Positions 36,307-46,800 of a DNA stretch of 64,000 bases are shown here, piece after piece; position 1 is the stretch's first letter; the number at the start of each line of letters is the position of its first letter. Location: NCBI RefSeq assembly GCF_009469605.1, contig NZ_SSXU01000008.1, positions 1 to 64,000 on the forward strand, in the 5' to 3' direction. The notes beneath the pieces were generated by a model. It ran no database searches. It was not told where the DNA came from and worked only from the letters and a program-made list of their open reading frames with translations. This DNA comes from Zoogloea sp. 1C4 (GTDB lineage: Bacteria; Pseudomonadota; Gammaproteobacteria; Burkholderiales; Rhodocyclaceae). A program made the translations under genes and the position numbers.

Positions 36307-38511
36307 ATGACCGACGCCGCACCTTCCGCTTCTTCCGCCGCCCAAGCAGGCGGCCCTGCCCCCGTCGATGCCGACTGGCATCCGGGCGTGACGATCACCC
36401 ACGACGACCCCCTGCTCGACGCGCTGGTCATCCTCACCCAGATCCACGGCAATCCCTTCACCGGCGCAGCACTCTCCGCCGGCCTGCCGCTGGTCGATAA
36501 CTGCCTCACGCCGTCCCTGCTGCCCCGGGCTGCGGCCCGCGCCGGGCTCTCCGCCCGCATCGTGCGCAAGCCCGTCGAGGCGATCACCCCCAGCCTGCTG
36601 CCGGCAATCCTGCTGCTCCACGACCGCCGCGCCTGCATCCTGCTCGAACGCCTGCCGGATGGCCGCGCCCGGGTGCGTTTCCCCGAGGCCGGCGAATCCG
36701 CCGACATCCTCAGCGGCGAACAGCTCGCCGCCCTCTACACCGGGCTGGTGTGCTTCGTCCGCCCGCGCTTCCGCTTCGAGGCCCGCGCACCTCAGGTCAA
36801 GGCCGTGCGCTCGACCCACTGGTTCTGGGGCACCGTCTTCGAGAACTGGCGGCTCTACCGCGACACGCTGCTGGCGGCGCTGGTGGTCAACCTGTTCGCG
36901 CTCGCCATCCCGATGTTCTCGATGACGGTGTACGACCGGGTCGTGCCCAACCACGCGGTCGAAACCCTGTGGGTGCTGGCCGTCGGGGCGATCCTCGTGC
37001 TCGGCTTCGATTTCTGCCTGCGCACCCTGCGCGCCTACATCGTGGACACCGCCGGCAAGCGCATCGACGTGCAGCTGTCGGCCCGCATCATGGAGCGCGT
37101 GCTCGGCCTGCGGATGGACGCACGTCCAGCCTCGGTCGGCTCGTTTGCCGCCAACCTGCGCGCCTTCGAAGGCGTGCGCGACTTCATCGCCTCGGCCACC
37201 GTCACCACGCTGATCGATCTGCCCTTCGTGCTGCTCTTCCTGGTCGTGATGACCTGGATCTCCCCGTGGCTGCTGGTGCCACCGCTGGTGGGCATGCTCG
37301 CCGTGCTGTTCGTCACCCTGGTCGCCCAGGACAAGATGCACGAACTCACCGAAACCACCTACCGGGCCAGCGCCCAGCGCAACGCCACGCTGGTCGAAAG
37401 CCTCGTGGGCCTCGAAACCCTCAAGACCCTCGGCGCCGAAAGCAGCGTCCAGCGCCAGTGGGAACGCGCCACCCTGTTCATCGCCCAGGTCAGCGGCCGG
37501 CTCAAGCTGCTCTCCTCGGGCACGGTCAACTTCGCCCAGCTCATGCAGCAGCTGGTGAACATCGCGGTGATCATCGTCGGGGTGTATGAGCTCTCGGAAG
37601 GCAACATGTCGATGGGCGGTATCATCGCCGCGTCGATGCTCTCCGGCCGCGCGATGGCCCCCCTGGGCCAGGTGGCCGGGCTGATGATGCAGTACCAGAA
37701 CGCCCGCACCTCCCTCGCCTCGGTGGGCACCCACATGAACCTGCCGGTCGAACGCCCCGAGGGCGCCAGCTTCGTGCATCGCCCCAGCTTCACCGGCGAC
37801 ATCGAGTTCAAGGACGTGAGCTTCTGCTACCCCGGCCGCGACCAGGCCGTGCTCAAGAAGATCAGCTTCCGCCTCAAGGCCGGCGAGAAGGTCGCCATCA
37901 TCGGCCGCATCGGTTCCGGCAAGACCACCATCGAAAAGCTGATCCTCGGCCTCTACCAGCCCACCGAGGGCGCGGTGCTGGTCGATGGCATCGACTCCCG
38001 CCAGATCGACCCCGCCGAGCTGCGCCGCGCCATCGGCTTCGTGCCCCAGGACGTAACCCTCTTCTACGGCACCCTCAAGCAGAACATCGCGATGGGCGCG
38101 CCCTTTGCCGACGACAGCGCGATCCTCGCCGCGGCAGATCTGGCCGGTGTGCGCGAGTTCGCCAACACCCACCCCCAAGGCTTCGAGATGCCCATCGGCG
38201 AGCGGGGCGAATCCCTCTCCGGCGGCCAGCGTCAGGCCGTGGCCATCGCCCGCGCGGTGCTCAACGACCCACCGGTGCTGCTGCTGGACGAACCCTCCAG
38301 CAGCATGGACCACCAGAGCGAGGAAGGCCTCAAGCAGCGCCTGCGCCGCTTTGCCGCCGGCAAGACGATCGTCCTCGTCACCCACCGCACCTCGCTGCTC
38401 GATCTGGTCGACCGGCTGATCGTCCTCGACCAGGGCCAGATCGTCGCCGACGGGCCCAAGGCCCAGGTGGTCGAAGCCCTGCAGCAGGGCCGCATCGGAC
38501 GGGCGGGGTGA
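36307..38511 (+). CDS. lapB: Type I secretion ABC transporter LapB-like
   Basis: A 734-residue inner-membrane exporter for the LapA-like adhesin. Residues about 30-165 form a C39-like domain lacking the catalytic cysteine (LDALVILTQIHGNPFTG), so it binds rather than cleaves substrate. A membrane domain follows (about 185-470). The ATPase domain has Walker A GRIGSGKTTIEKL at about 532, the signature ESLSGGQRQA, Walker B VLLLDEPSSSMD and a switch histidine VTHRTS. The start is ATG 36307; GTG 36301 is an alternative. lapC follows 4 bp later. A TACAAT box at 36212 may be the promoter. Confidence 0.93.
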   Translation: MTDAAPSASSAAQAGGPAPVDADWHPGVTITHDDPLLDALVILTQIHGNPFTGAALSAGLPLVDNCLTPSLLPRAAARAGLSARIVRKPVEAITPSLLPAILLLHDRRACILLERLPDGRARVRFPEAGESADILSGEQLAALYTGLVCFVRPRFRFEARAPQVKAVRSTHWFWGTVFENWRLYRDTLLAALVVNLFALAIPMFSMTVYDRVVPNHAVETLWVLAVGAILVLGFDFCLRTLRAYIVDTAGKRIDVQLSARIMERVLGLRMDARPASVGSFAANLRAFEGVRDFIASATVTTLIDLPFVLLFLVVMTWISPWLLVPPLVGMLAVLFVTLVAQDKMHELTETTYRASAQRNATLVESLVGLETLKTLGAESSVQRQWERATLFIAQVSGRLKLLSSGTVNFAQLMQQLVNIAVIIVGVYELSEGNMSMGGIIAASMLSGRAMAPLGQVAGLMMQYQNARTSLASVGTHMNLPVERPEGASFVHRPSFTGDIEFKDVSFCYPGRDQAVLKKISFRLKAGEKVAIIGRIGSGKTTIEKLILGLYQPTEGAVLVDGIDSRQIDPAELRRAIGFVPQDVTLFYGTLKQNIAMGAPFADDSAILAAADLAGVREFANTHPQGFEMPIGERGESLSGGQRQAVAIARAVLNDPPVLLLDEPSSSMDHQSEEGLKQRLRRFAAGKTIVLVTHRTSLLDLVDRLIVLDQGQIVADGPKAQVVEALQQGRIGRAG

Positions 38512-38515
38512 CACC

Positions 38516-39934
38516 ATGAAAACCCTCTTCCTGCGTCTCGCCGCCCTCTTCCAGCCCGCCTACAACGCGCTCTATCAACGCGCCTCGCGCACCTTCGACC
38601 GCATCCTCGACGGCGTCGAGAAGAAAGAGATCCACGACGACTCCGACTACATGGCCGACGCCGAATGGGCCATGTCCGAGCAAAAGCTGCGCGGCAGCCG
38701 CATCGCCGTGATCCTCACCTTCGCGGCCGTCATCATCCTCATCGTGTGGGCCGCCTTCGCCCAGCTCGACGAAGTCACCCGCGGCGAGGGCAAGGTGATT
38801 CCGTCGCGTCAGGTGCAGGTGATGCAGAGCCTCGACGGCGGCATCGTCTCGGAAATCCTCGTCAAGGAAGGCCAGCAGGTGAAGACCGGCCAGCTCCTCC
38901 TCAAGGTGGACCCGACCCGCTTCGTGTCGTCCCTGCGGGAGAACCGCGCCCAGTACATCGCCCTCCTCGCCAAGTCCGCGCGCCTCACCGCGGTGGCCAG
39001 CGGCAAGGCCTTCGTGCCGCCGCCCGAACTCATCAAGGAAGCGCCGGATCTCGTCGAGCAGGAACGCAGCGCCTACGAAAACAAGCGGCTCGAGCTCGAC
39101 GCCGCCGTCGGCGTGGCCCGCCAGCAGCTTTCCCAGCGCCGTCAGGAGCTCAACGAGCTCACCGCCAAGCGCGAGCAGGCCACCCAGAGCTACAGCCTCA
39201 CCGCGAGAGAACTCGAAGTCACCCGCCCGCTCGCCAAGACCGGCGCGGTGTCCGAGGTCGAGCTCCTGCGCCTCGAGCGTGACGTGGCCCGCTACCGGGG
39301 CGAGCGGGACGCCGCCGGCGCCCAGATCCCGCGCATCCAGGCCGCCATCTCCGAAGCCCAGCGCAAGATCGAGGAAGTCGAGCTCAACCTGCGTAACCAG
39401 GCCCGCAGCGAGCTCTCCGAAACCAACGCCAAGCTGGCCGCGCTGTCGGCCGGCAGCGAAGGCCTCGCCGACCGGGTCAAGCAGGCCGAGATTCGCGCAC
39501 CGATGAACGGCACCGTGAAGCAGCTCTTCGCCAACACCGTGGGCGGCGTGGTGCAGCCCGGCAAGGAGATCATCGAGATCGTCCCGAGCGACGACGCCCT
39601 GCTCCTCGAAGCCCGCGTCCAGCCCAAGGACATCGCCTTCCTGCGCCCTGGCCAGCCGGCGCTGGTGAAGTTCACCGCCTACGATTTCTCGATCTATGGC
39701 GGCCTCGAGGCAACCCTCGAACAGATTGGTGCCGACACCATCACCGACGAAAAGGGCAACGCCTTCTACATCGTGCGGGTGCGCACCACCCGCAGCACCA
39801 TTGGCGACGCGCAGATGCCCATCATCCCCGGCATGGTGGCCGAGGTGGACATCCTCACCGGCAAGAAATCGCTCCTCAGCTATCTGATGAAACCTGTCCT
39901 GCGGGCCAAGGCCAACGCGCTCACCGAGCGCTGA
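38516..39934 (+). CDS. lapC: Type I secretion membrane fusion protein LapC-like (HlyD family)
   Basis: A 472-residue periplasmic adaptor linking LapB to the TolC-like LapE. After a cytoplasmic N-terminus there is one membrane helix (RIAVILTFAAVIILIVWAAF, residues about 62-81), then the split biotinyl-like domain QSLDGGIVSEILVKEGQQV, a long coiled coil (about 180-300) and the closing half IRAPMNGTVKQLF. The C-terminal beta domain includes IIPGMVAEVDILTGKKS, typical of HlyD proteins. Confidence 0.93.
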   Translation: MKTLFLRLAALFQPAYNALYQRASRTFDRILDGVEKKEIHDDSDYMADAEWAMSEQKLRGSRIAVILTFAAVIILIVWAAFAQLDEVTRGEGKVIPSRQVQVMQSLDGGIVSEILVKEGQQVKTGQLLLKVDPTRFVSSLRENRAQYIALLAKSARLTAVASGKAFVPPPELIKEAPDLVEQERSAYENKRLELDAAVGVARQQLSQRRQELNELTAKREQATQSYSLTARELEVTRPLAKTGAVSEVELLRLERDVARYRGERDAAGAQIPRIQAAISEAQRKIEEVELNLRNQARSELSETNAKLAALSAGSEGLADRVKQAEIRAPMNGTVKQLFANTVGGVVQPGKEIIEIVPSDDALLLEARVQPKDIAFLRPGQPALVKFTAYDFSIYGGLEATLEQIGADTITDEKGNAFYIVRVRTTRSTIGDAQMPIIPGMVAEVDILTGKKSLLSYLMKPVLRAKANALTER

Positions 39935-39953
39935 GACCCTGACCACCCCGATC

Positions 39954-40580
39954 ATGACTGCCGAACCGCTCCTCCTCATCACCGATGACGACCTGCTCGC
40001 CCAGCGCTGGCAGGATCTCGCCCCATCCCCGCTACGCGCCCGCGGCATCGACGGGCTCGACGCCTGGCGTGCCGCCGGCCACCGGCTGGTGCTCGTGGAC
40101 CTGGGCTGCGCCCGGGGCGGCACCGCGCCCGTCTGGACGCGCCCGGCCTGGCAGCGCAACGCCAGCGGGCTCGCCATTCTGGCCGCCTCGTCGACCCCCG
40201 ACGACGACGAAGGCCTCGCCGTGCTCAACGCCGGCGCCAGCGGTTACTGCCATTCCCACGCACCCGCCGACACCCTGCGTCAGGCCCTCGACGTGATCGC
40301 CAGCGGCGAACTGTGGGTCGGCCGCGCCCTGCTCTCGCGCCTGCTGCGGCTGGTGGATACGCGCCTGCCCCGCACCGGCCTCGCCGACTGGGCCACGCCG
40401 CTCACCGAGCGCGAGCGCGAAGTCGCCCAGCTGGCTGCCGTCGGTGACAGCAACCTGTCCATTGCCCTGGCCCTTGGCATCACCGAGCGCACCGTCAAGG
40501 CCCACCTCAAGGCCGTCTTCGAAAAGCTCGACCTCTCCGATCGCCTGCAGCTCGCCCTGCGCGTCCACGGCGTACGCTGA
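39954..40580 (+). CDS. LuxR/NarL-type regulator with a non-canonical receiver
   Basis: A 208-residue protein. The C-terminal LuxR helix-turn-helix is clear (TPLTEREREVAQLAAVGD, ERTVKAHLKAVFEKLDLSDR, residues about 142-200). The N-terminal part resembles a receiver: acidic pocket D11-D13 and a possible phosphoacceptor D49 (LVLVDLG). However, the usual lysine after GASGY is replaced (GASGYCHSHAP). It sits between lapC and the adhesin gene, so it probably regulates the locus, perhaps without phosphorylation by a kinase. Confidence 0.8.
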   Translation: MTAEPLLLITDDDLLAQRWQDLAPSPLRARGIDGLDAWRAAGHRLVLVDLGCARGGTAPVWTRPAWQRNASGLAILAASSTPDDDEGLAVLNAGASGYCHSHAPADTLRQALDVIASGELWVGRALLSRLLRLVDTRLPRTGLADWATPLTEREREVAQLAAVGDSNLSIALALGITERTVKAHLKAVFEKLDLSDRLQLALRVHGVR

Positions 40581-40601
40581 GCGCAGGCCCCATCGCGCCC
40601 T

Positions 40602-40625
40602 GCACCGAACCGCCCGGTTCGGTGC
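40602..40625 (+). terminator. GC-rich hairpin after the LuxR-type gene
   Basis: GCACCGAACC pairs perfectly with GGTTCGGTGC across a GCCC loop. No T-tract follows, so it may be a weak terminator or an RNA-stabilising structure between the regulator and the adhesin. The remaining 186 bp to the adhesin start show no gene. Confidence 0.45.
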
Positions 40626-40811
40626 CCCCACCGATTCCCGCCTCAAACCATCGCTGGATGACTGAACCGATGCGTTCAGCCATCCGAGCTTCGCGCTGCC
40701 TGCGCATCCGCGTGGCATTCATCACGCCACCTGTCCTCGTGGACAATACAGAACGCCCTCCCCCCGCCGTAAATTGCAAATCGATTGAAAACCCAAATTC
40801 CGGAGACCGTC

Positions 40812-43800
40812 ATGGCCACCCCGTCCGCCCCGATCAACGCCACCACCAACGCCACCGCCAAGGGCACCGTCGTTTTCGTGCAGGGCGAAGCCTTCCTGCG
40901 CGACGCCGCAGGCAAGCTCACCGCCATCAAGCCGGGCGATCCGGTCGGGGAAGGCCAGGTCATCGTCACGGGGCCGGACTCTGTCGTCGAACTCCAGCTC
41001 GCCACCGGCGCCAAGGTCAGCGTCGGCGCTGATCGCGAGCTTCTGCTGAACGATGACTTCTTCGCCACCACCGTGCCGGAGCGCAGCGAGAACGTCATCT
41101 CCAGCCAGGGCGCCGAGGCCGACAAGATCATCCAGGCCCTGAACAGCGGCAAGGACCCGTTTGAAGGCATCGAAGACCCGGCCGCGGGCCTCGCCGGTGG
41201 CGGCCTGGGCGACCAGACCCACGACTTCGTGCGCCTCGTGCGGGTGCTTGAAGAAGTCACGCCGCTGGCTTTCGCGTACTCGTCCACCAGCGACGGCATC
41301 GACTTCCTGCCGCTCAACGCCGGCGCCGCCACGCCCACGACGACGACCATCGCCAACAACCCGCCGGTGGCCACCCCCGACCCGGCCGTCAGCGCCACCG
41401 AAGACACCCCGGTGAGCTTCCCGGTGCTCGGCAATGACACCGACGCCGACGGCGACCCGCTCACCGTCACCGGCGCCACCGCCAGCAACGGCACCGTCAC
41501 CGTCAATCCGGACGGCAGCCTCAGCTACAAGCCGAACCCCGATTTCCACGGCACCGACACCGTCACCTACACCATCAGCGACGGCAAGGGCGGCACCGCC
41601 ACCACCACCGTGACCATCAACGTAGCGCCGGTGAACGATCCGCCGGTGGCCGTGGCCGACACCGCCACCACTCGCGAAGACACCCCCGTCACCGTCGCCG
41701 TGCTCGGCAACGACACCGACGTGGACGGCGACACCCTGACCGTCACCGGCGCCACCGTCGATCCGGCCAAGGGCAGCGTCACCGTGAATCCGGACGGCAC
41801 CCTGACCTTCACCCCGGCCACCAACGTCAATGGCCCGGTCACGATCACCTACACCATCGACGACGGCAAGGGCGGTACGACCACCGCGACCGCCACCGTC
41901 AATATCGCCCCGGTGAATGACCCGGCCACCGTCTCCGCGGGCGCCGGCAGCGTCAAGGAAGACACCCCGGCCCAGTCCACGACGTCCGGCACGCTCGCCA
42001 TCACTGATCCGGACGCCGGCGAAGCCGCCTTCCAGCCCCAGACCAACACCGCTGGCACCTACGGCAGCTTCACGATTGCCGCCGATGGCGCGTGGTCCTA
42101 CACCCTCGACAACACCAAGCCGAACGTCCAGGCCCTGAAGGAAGGCGAAACCCGCACCGAAACCTTCACCGTCCAGAGCATCGACGGCACCCCGACCACG
42201 GTCACCATCAGCGTCGTCGGCACCAACGACGGTCCCGTCGCCAACCCCGACACCGCCGCCACCAACGAAGACACCCCGATCACCTTTGCCGTCCTCGGCA
42301 ACGACACCGACCCGGACGGCGATCCGCTCACCGTTACCGGCGCCACCGTCGACCCGGCCAAGGGCACCGTCACCGTCAATCCGGACGGCACCCTCACGTT
42401 CAACCCGGCCGCCAACATCAATGGCCCGGTGACGATCACCTACACCATCGCTGACGGCAAGGGCGGCGGCACCACCGGCATCGCCACCATCAATGTCGCG
42501 CCCCAGCCCGACAACGCCGTGCTCGGCACCGGCGCCGGCACCGTCAAGGAAGACACGCCCGCCCAGACCACTGCCAGCGGCACCCTCACGATCACTGATC
42601 CGGACGCCGGCGAAGCCGCCTTCCAGCCGCAGACCAACGTGGCCGGCACCTACGGCAGCTTCAGCGTGGCTGCCACCGGCGCGTGGTCCTACGCCATCGA
42701 CAACACCAAGCCCAACGTCCAGGCCCTGAAGGAAGGCGAGACCCACACCGAAACCTTCACCGTCCAGAGCATCGACGGCACCCCGACCACGGTGACCATC
42801 ACCGTCGTCGGCACCAACGACGGCCCCGTCGCCAATCCCGACACCGCCGCCACCAACGAAGACACCCCGGTCACCTTTGCCGTGCTCGGCAACGACACCG
42901 ACCCTGACGGCGATCCGCTCACCGTCACCGGCGCCACCGTCGACCCGGCCAAGGGCACCGTCACCGTCAATCCCGACGGCACCCTCAGCTTCACCCCGGC
43001 CGCCAACGTCAATGGCCCTGTCACCGTCACCTACACCATCGCCGACGGCAAGGGCGGCACCACCACCGGCATCGCCACCATCAATGTCGCGCCCCAGCCC
43101 GACAACGCCGTGCTCGGCACCGGCGCCGGCACCGTGAAGGAAGACACCCCCGCCCAGACCACTGCCAGCGGCACCCTCACCATCACTGATCCTGACGCCG
43201 GCGAAGCTGCCTTCCAGCCCCAGACCAACGTTGCCGGCGCCTACGGCAGCTTCAACGTTGCTGCCAGCGGCGCGTGGACCTACGCCATCGACAACACCAA
43301 GCCGGTCGTCCAGGCCCTGAAGGAAGGTGAAACCCACACCGAAATCTTCAGCGTCCAGAGCATCGACGGCACCCCGACCACAGTCACCATCACCGTCGTC
43401 GGCACTAACGACGGCCCCGTCGCCAACCCCGACACCGCCAGCACCAACGAAGACACTCCGGTCACCTTCGCTGTCCTCGGCAACGACACCGACCCGGACG
43501 GCGACACCCTCACCGTCACCGGTGCTACCGTCGATCCCACCAAGGGCACGGTCGTCGTCAATCCGGACGGCACCCTCAGCTTCACCCCGGCCGCCAACGT
43601 CAATGGCCCTGTCACCGTCACCTACACCATCACCGACGGCAAGGGCGGCACGACCACGGCCACCGCCACGGTCAACATCGCCCCGCTCAACGACGACCCG
43701 CTCGCCCGCAATGACGTGAATGGTCTGGTCAAGACCGACAGCCTGCCCGCCACCGGCAACGTCATCACCAACCCGGCTGGCATCGACACCGACGTGGACG

Positions 43801-46800
43801 GCGACACCCTCACCGTCACCACCGTTGCCGGCGCACCGGTGAGCGGCGCCACCGTCATCACCGGCCTCTTCGGCACCCTGACGATCCAGGCCGACGGCCA
43901 GTACAGCTACATCCAGGACACCACCAACCCGGCCGTCACCGGCCTGGTCCCGGGCGCCACGCTGCAGGACAGCTTCGCCTACACCGTCGAGGACGGCCAC
44001 GGCGGCAGCGCCAACGCCGTGCTGACGATCAACATCGCCGGCGCCAACACCCCGCCCGTCGCAAGCCCCGACACCGCCAGCACCGACGAAGACAAGCCGG
44101 TCACCTTTGCCGTGCTCGGCAACGACACCGATCCCGAAGGCGACGCGCTCACCGTCACTGGGGCCACCGTCGATCCGACCAAGGGCACGGTCACCGTCAA
44201 TCCGGACGGCACCCTCAGCTTCACCCCGGCCACCAACGTCAATGGCCCGGTGACCATCACCTACACCATCGCCGACGGCAAGGGCGGCACCACCACCGGC
44301 ACCGCCACGGTCAACATCGCCCCGCAGCCCGACAGCGCCACCCTTGGCACCGGCAGCGGCACGGTGAAGGAAGACACCCCGGCTCAGTCCAGCGCCTCCG
44401 GCACCCTCACGATCACCGACCCGGACGCCGGCGAATCCACCTTCAAGCCCCAGACCAGTGTCGCTGGCTCCTACGGCAGCTTCAGCATCGCCACCAACGG
44501 CGCCTGGACCTACGACATCGACAACACCAGGCCGAACGTCCAGGCCCTGAAGGAAGGCGAAACCAAGACCGAAACCTTCACCGTCCAGAGCGCTGATGGC
44601 ACCCCGACGACCGTCACCATCACCGTCGTCGGCACCAACGATGGCCCGGTCGCCCAGCCCGACACCGCCACCACCGAAGAAGACAAGCCAGTCACCTTCG
44701 CGGTCCTCGGCAACGACACCGACCCCGACAGCGATCCGCTCACCGTCACCGGCGCCAGCGTCGACCCGACCAAGGGCAGCGTCACCGTCAATCCGGACGG
44801 CACCCTCAGCTTCAGCCCGGCCGCCAACGTCAATGGCCCCGTCACCGTCACCTACACCATCAGCGACGGCCACGGCGGCACCACCACCGGCACCGCCACC
44901 ATCAACGTCACCCCGCTGCCCGACAACGCGGTGATGAGCGCCGGCACCGGCACCGTCAAGGAAGACACCCCGGCCCAGTCGTCCGCCTCCGGCACCCTCA
45001 CCATCACCGACCCGGACGCTGGCGAAGCCGCCTTCCAGCCCCAGACGAACGTCGCCGGCACCTATGGCACCTTCAGCGTGGCCGCCAACGGCGCCTGGAC
45101 CTACGACATCGACAACACCAGGCCGACTGTCCAGGCCCTGAAGGAAGGCGAAACCAGGACCGAGACCCTCACCGTCCAGAGCGTCGACGGCACCCCGACC
45201 ACGGTGACCATCACCGTCGTCGGCACCAACGACGGCCCGGTCGCCAATCCCGACACCGCCAGCACCAACGAGGACGTCCCCGTCACCTTCGCCGTGCTCG
45301 GCAATGATTCCGACCCCGATGGCGACACCCTCACCGTCACCGGCGCCACCGTCGACCCCGCCAAGGGCACCGTCACGGTCAATCCCGACGGCACCCTGCG
45401 CTTCGTCCCGGCCAACAACGTCAATGGCCCGGTGACCGTCACCTACACCATCGCCGATGGTCACGGCGGCACGACCACCGGCACCGCCACCATCAACGTG
45501 GCGCCGGTCAACGACCCCGCCACCATCAGCAGCGGCGTCGGCAGCGTGCAGGAAGACACCACCCTGATCGCCAAGGGTGTGCTCACCATCACCGACCCCG
45601 ACGCCGGCGAATCCGCCTTCCAGGCCCAGACTGGCACACCGGGTACCTTCGGCGCCTTCTCCATCGACGCCAGCGGTAACTGGACCTACACCCTCGACAA
45701 CGGCAACCCCGTCGTCCAGGCCCTCGCCACCGGCGACAGCCGCACCGAAACCTTCACCGTCCGCGGCGTCGATGGCACCCCCAGCACCGTCGTCGTCACC
45801 ATCCTCGGCACCAACGAAGTCATCGGCGCGCCGGGCCTCGGCGTCGTGAAGGAAGACAACCCGATTACCGCCGACGGCAAGCTCACCGCCAGCGGCGGCG
45901 CCAGCTTCGTGCCGCAACCGGCCACCCCGGGCACCTACGGCAGCCTCACCCTCAACCCGGACGGCAGCTGGACCTACACCCTCAACAACGCGTCCAACCT
46001 CGTCCAGAGCCTCGGCGACGGCCAGACCCGCATCGAAACCTTCCCGGTCGCCCTGTCCGACGGCACCACCAGCACCATCACGATCACCGTCGTCGGCACC
46101 AACGACCCGGCCATCGTCACCCCGGGCCTCGGCACCGTGGTCGAAGACACCCAGCTCACCACCGGCGGCACGCTGGTGATGACCGACGCGGACGCCGGCG
46201 AAACCGGCTTCCGGCCGCAGCCCGTGGTCGCCGGCCTGTACGGCGTGTTCGCCCTCGACACCGCCGGCAACTGGACCTACACCCTCAACAACGCGAACCC
46301 GACCGTCCAGGCCCTCGGCGTTGGCGAGACCCTCACCGAAACCTTCCCCGTCGCCACCCTCGACGGCACGCCCAGCACCGTCACGGTCACCATCCAGGGC
46401 ACCAACGACGGCCCGATCGCCCTGCCCGACACCGCCGCCACCAATGAGGACGTGCCGGTCACCTTCGCGGTCCTCGGCAATGACTCGGACCCGGACGGCG
46501 ATACCGTCACCGTCACCGGCGCCACCGTCGACCCGACCAAGGGCACCGTCGTCGTCAATCCCGACGGCACGCTCACGTTCAACCCTGCCGCCAACGTCAA
46601 TGGCCCGGTCGCCATCACCTACACCATTGCCGATGGCCACGGCGGCACCACCACCGCGACCGCCACGGTGAACATCGCCCCGATCGCCGACCCGGCGATC
46701 CTCGGCACCGGCACCGGCACGGTGAAGGAAGACACCCCGGCCCAGACCAGCGCCTCCGGCACCCTCAGCATCGTCGACCCCGACGCCGGCCAGGCCGCCT

